Assembly (NCBI RefSeq): GCF_000143415.4
Contig: NW_003314285.1
Span: 593,469 to 657,468, forward strand
Direction of reading: 5' to 3'
Length of the DNA stretch: 64,000 bases
From: Selaginella moellendorffii
Lineage: Eukaryota; Streptophyta; Lycopodiopsida; Selaginellales; Selaginellaceae
In this document: positions 60,270-64,000 of the stretch, one piece after another
Numbering within the stretch: position 1 is the first letter of the stretch
Layout of the letters: every line of letters begins with the position of its first letter
Notes under the pieces: generated by a model
What the model was told of the DNA's origin: nothing
What the model saw: only the letters and a program-made list of their open reading frames with translations
The model's database searches: none
Position numbers and translations under genes: made by a program

Positions 60270-60279
60270 GTTTATTGTT

Positions 60280-60441
60280 TGTAGCGCACCTTATCTCTCT
60301 CCCTTTAAGCCAACTGGAAAAAGGGCAATTGCTTGATGAGAAAGCCCTTAGTGGCTATTTTATCCTTATTTATCCCCCAAGGTTCCAAGGATCCACGGTG
60401 ACAATATATCCAAATTTCATCCCATGATCACATGTGCTACA
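60280..60441 (-). repeat. TRIM 3' terminal repeat
   Basis: 162 bp, TGTAGCGCACC..GTGCTACA; differs from its partner at a handful of positions, so the insertion is not recent. Confidence 0.85.
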
Positions 60442-60771
60442 CTCACCCCCCCCCCCCCCCCCCCCTCATTGACTATTGACTAACAACCTCTACTGAGCCA
60501 AGGGGAACTAGCACTTCCATTTCCACACTGAATCTACCAATCCTTCCATTGTGTAGACCAGTTATTCCATGTGAGGCAACTAGTCATCCACCTATACCGC
60601 AATCCCACGGTGGATACCTTCGTCCGTGGATACTCCACACAAGAGAAAGGACGTACGCATGGATGCCCAATATGTACGATTTCATATTTAGGGGTAGGAA
60701 TATACCTTGCTCAAGGGTATATTATATTTTTAAGTAGCCACTAATCAATAGCCATTTTCTCTAATACCAAC

Positions 60772-60933
60772 TGTAACGCACCTTATCTTTCTCCCCTTAA
60801 GCCAATTGGAAAAGGGGCAATTGCTTGATGAGAGAGCCCTTAGTTGCTATTTTATCCCCATTTATCCCCCAAGGTTCCAAGGATCCACAGTGACAATATA
60901 TCCAAATCTCATCCCATGATCACATGTGCTACA
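60772..60933 (-). repeat. TRIM 5' terminal repeat
   Basis: 162 bp, TGTAACGCACC..GTGCTACA, next to the primer-binding site. Confidence 0.85.
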
Positions 60934-63900
60934 TTTTTGCACTAAGCAACATAGCATCATGACCTCCATCCTCAACGTATCCTTTTGGTTCTACAGCAAA
61001 GGCTTTGCTTTGCCAAGTCCAGAGGGTGTTCACCCCTAGTAAGTCTCTTTAGCATTTTCTATTATGGGCTTTATGCATAACCCAACTTAGTGACCCACCC
61101 ATAAGTCCCTTTCTTACATTCGCAATACCATTGCATTGTCATAGTTCATTTCCCTTATGTGTCTTTCCTAGTTAGTCACTTCGACTAAGCCACACCATTA
61201 ACAATAGTTCAAATTAACACTTTGAACTAGGACTTTTATTCCTTAACCTCACAAGGACCTTGTCCTTGTTTTAGCCATAAGATCACCTAATGATTTAATT
61301 TTGACACCTTAATAGGTTTGTCAATAAGTATTAGGACTTTTAAACCTTTAACTTGTTGACCATGACCTTGGGGGCATCCCCAACACTTGACAGTGCATCC
61401 AAGCTAGCCCTTCTAGCCAAGGGTCCATAACAATTGAGATTGGGTGTCCCCATCTCATTCACCACGTCTTTAGTGCCACTCTAACCAAAGTGTTCAAGTT
61501 ATATATGCTAAGCTTTCACATTAAAAAATTTAACTGTGCATCATTACTCTGGGGCATTCCCTATTTGGCAATGTGCCCAAGACAATCTTCTCACTAAGAG
61601 TCTATGACCACCGAAAAATGAGTGTCTTCATATTCCAAACTATCACCATGCCTGGTGAGTTAGAACTCAAACCCAAACACTAAAGGGTTGGGACTTGAAC
61701 TTAACCTCTATACATGCATCTACAGACGGCATCACCTAGGATGCCTGGCATGACTCCCCATACCAGTGCACCAATTTATACTTAAGGCATACTATAAATC
61801 ACAGCTTAGGAATCTAATTCCTCTGCATTGCCAAATCCTCTCACTTGATAAATCTGTAATCATGCATGGACTCCTCCATACTTGGCCCCATAGGCCACCC
61901 TTTTTTGAAGTCAACACCTTCAACTAGGGTCTTTATTCCCTCTAACTTGCTGATCTCACTTAGCAAATCATTTGACTAGTGTAATATAGTTTCATACATA
62001 AGTGTAAAAGTATTTAACCATTAACTCTCTTTGAACATTCAGGGATTTCCCTAACTTTGATAGTCTTACCTCATGGCAAGTTTCAAGACCACACTTTTGC
62101 TACACCACTCTAATTTCACATGTTTTGTGAACCATTTACACTAGGTACTAACTAACCTAGAATTGTTTTTAGGAACCTTGAAAGGACTATCCCTTAATTT
62201 GCTAAGGCCTCATTTTTTGCAAGTTTCTAATTGTCATACAGTCTAACTTGTCTAACCACCTTTGATTATACCTTTCGATTCCTAAAGTTAAATTTCATCC
62301 CTTTACTACTTACTTTTTGGCCCTGTGCCTTCTCTTTAATTATTCTCCTCCCATCTAGGAGGGTAGTTTTGCACTTTCTATTATGCCTTAGCAAGTATTC
62401 TTAAGGATGAACCTATTTAATAACTTATGGAATGATTCTTCAATTTGGATATACTCACCATGTAATTTCACACACCAGGATTAATGTTGTTACGCATGGG
62501 CCTCTTTATGCCCATTGCTAGCCATGCTAAAATCCTTTTTTAGCTTTGTCCAATTTGAATAGATGGACTTCTCTTATCTCCGCAACTTTAAACATTGGAT
62601 AGCACCTTTTATCTATTATTCATTAGGGATTTAGTCTCTTGGGCCTTATCTAATGCCCTCATGATTCCAAACACCACTCCCTAGTGTTTCAGAGTATTTT
62701 GGTGTTCTAATGATGACCTTCTTTGACAATGAGCATTTTCCTTTACAAGATTGACTTATTATATCTCAACATAAACAATTTATCCTTCGGAGGGGTATAT
62801 CTAACCTCCTTATCTCAATAACAAGTCTTGGGTAGTCAACTTCTACTAATCCAATTAATTATTTTTCACCTTTTGCTTAGTTGCCTCATAGTTATTAAGT
62901 CCTACAACTCATTGCTAGTGCTTCCACACTTCCATCATTATTTGGGTTACTACACTTTAACCATATGCCTTTTAACTTATGTTGTGCTATTTTTATTTCC
63001 ATTAGGATTCCTTTGGCAAGGGGTTCTCATGAACCTACTAACTTGACCTCAAGGCATCATACCTTGGCACATTTGGTGTTTTTACACCATCGGCTCTATG
63101 AATGTACCTTTACGATACTTCCCACTTATGTCTAAATCTTTGCCAAGACCAATATAGTCATTTCTTATGCTAATTATCAATTAGCACTATGCCATAGTGT
63201 TCACATATAACTCTAAGCCAAAGTTGCTTTCTTCTAGGAACACTTTTCCTATGACTTTAGTATGGTGCCTTCTGCCATCAATAAAATACACATTGTTCTC
63301 ATACTTAGATTTTATGATCCTCCCCATCCTTCGTAAGGTGCCATGCATCTTAATCCAAATGCTTCCATTAGTCCTTTAGGACCATTCCTTGACACGTTAT
63401 TTAGCTTTTTAGAATTTACTAATTCAACGACCCGTAAGGTTTTAGCCTCATAGCTATTTTGAGGTGCCAGTTCACTGAAATACAACTTTTTGTATTCATC
63501 TCTTACTCACAAAGACCATCTTTACAAGTGTTATTTTGACACTTGATTATTTTTCATTCCCTATGGGTTACTTTTGCCCCTTATGACTATCTATCCATAT
63601 GATGAGAATACTGACTTATCTTCTAAATACACCCCTAACTCCTTGGGTTATTCTAGCATTTATTAAAGGTAACCCTGGCTACCATTTCAAGGACTTATGT
63701 CCTCTTCCATATTTGACCTCTCATAGTCTTTAATTCTAATATCAAATTCATGAGCACTAACCTTAACTATATGAGGATAATTTTATGACTTCTTTATTGT
63801 TTTGGAGTCTCTATCTTTCTTGTGATCCCAACTATAGTTGTTTACCACAAATACATTAATCAGTTTGCTAAGTCAAACGCTCATTTGAATCACATCCTCA

Positions 63901-64000
63901 ACTCTCTAAGGAAAACCTTATACTATTTCTAAGATCCCAAAGTCATTCTCTTATTGGCCCTTTTTTATCCACCACCTTGTTTACAAGTTCACACATGAAC
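60934..64000 (-). mobile_element. L2 copy Y internal region, second part (non-coding, runs off right edge)
   Basis: Matches 16275-19440 of L2-Z in order (TCCTTTTGGTTC.., CATCCCCAACACTTG.., ATGCATGGACTCCTCCAT..), with more substitutions and AT enrichment than X and Z. No frame is preserved across copies. The last open stretches (62828-63046 and others) are accidental. Confidence 0.75.

Larger units (their letters stand above)
60280..60933 (-). mobile_element. TRIM (miniature non-autonomous LTR element), 654 bp
   Basis: Two direct repeats of 162 bp (60280-60441 and 60772-60933), each TGTA..TACA, around 330 bp. On the minus strand a primer-binding-like site TTGGTATTAGAG (60758-60770) follows the 60772-60933 repeat, and a long G run (60446-60465) precedes the other: the order LTR-PBS-PPT-LTR. 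Target duplication TTGTT (60275-60279) against TTTTT (60934-60938), one mismatch, in L2-Y sequence whose unoccupied form is at about 16265-16280. Confidence 0.85.

Overview
The window is repeat-dense nuclear DNA of a land plant. Evidence: Ty3/gypsy-type elements whose primer-binding sites match the 3' end of initiator-Met tRNA (TGGTATCAGAGC type), plant-type telomere units (TTTAGGG), spliceosomal introns, and knocked-out reading frames whose stops are almost all C-to-T changes, as expected of heavily methylated plant repeats. The lineage cannot be fixed; the very short introns and the transposase type make me lean towards a non-seed plant, with low confidence. I see no ordinary host gene, rRNA, tRNA or CRISPR array.

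Layout. 1-5252: minus-strand Ty3/gypsy element (gag, protease, RT, RNase H, integrase; one frame broken by nonsense codons; the left end runs out of the window). 5714-9505: non-coding LTR element (LARD-like, 'L2' copy X). 9506-12665 plus 45844-46084: the 3' part of another LTR element ('L3'). L3's LTR is split by a second L2 element (copy Z, 12666-45843) whose left end is a head-to-head pair of LTRs. 46085 to the window end: a third L2 internal region (copy Y), carrying a reversed solo L3 LTR (46702-60269) and a 654-bp TRIM (60280-60933).

Into these have jumped three copies of a roughly 12.4-kb DNA transposon that I do not recognise as a named family. Element 1 (19606-44349) sits in the right LTR of L2-Z (TSD TTTA). 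Element 2 (26563-38951) sits inside a gene of element 1 (TSD ATTC). Element 3 (46794-59257) sits in the solo L3 LTR (TSD ATAT). All have 24-bp terminal inverted repeats starting AAGCTCTATTTCG and 4-bp target duplications. The intact pre-insertion site of element 1 survives in the sister LTR at 5741-5744.

Each element holds two divergent genes. Gene A is a 1029-aa transposase-like protein with the architecture of DUF7869-type proteins. Gene B is an 11-exon gene whose exons join into one frame of about 1653 codons, encoding a ParB-like domain, a possible degenerate methyltransferase end, a strongly acidic linker and an FCP1/NIF-type HAD phosphatase-like domain. Its internal introns are only 38-57 nt and it has a 15-nt micro-exon. 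A 22-bp palindrome (ATGGCRTG-N6-CAYGCCAT) occurs about 24 times per element, mostly in introns and non-coding parts, and was not noticed outside the elements. No copy has both genes fully intact: element 3 has an intact gene A but a nonsense codon in B; element 2 has an open B with its catalytic Asp changed to Tyr and a nonsense codon in A; element 1 is broken in both.
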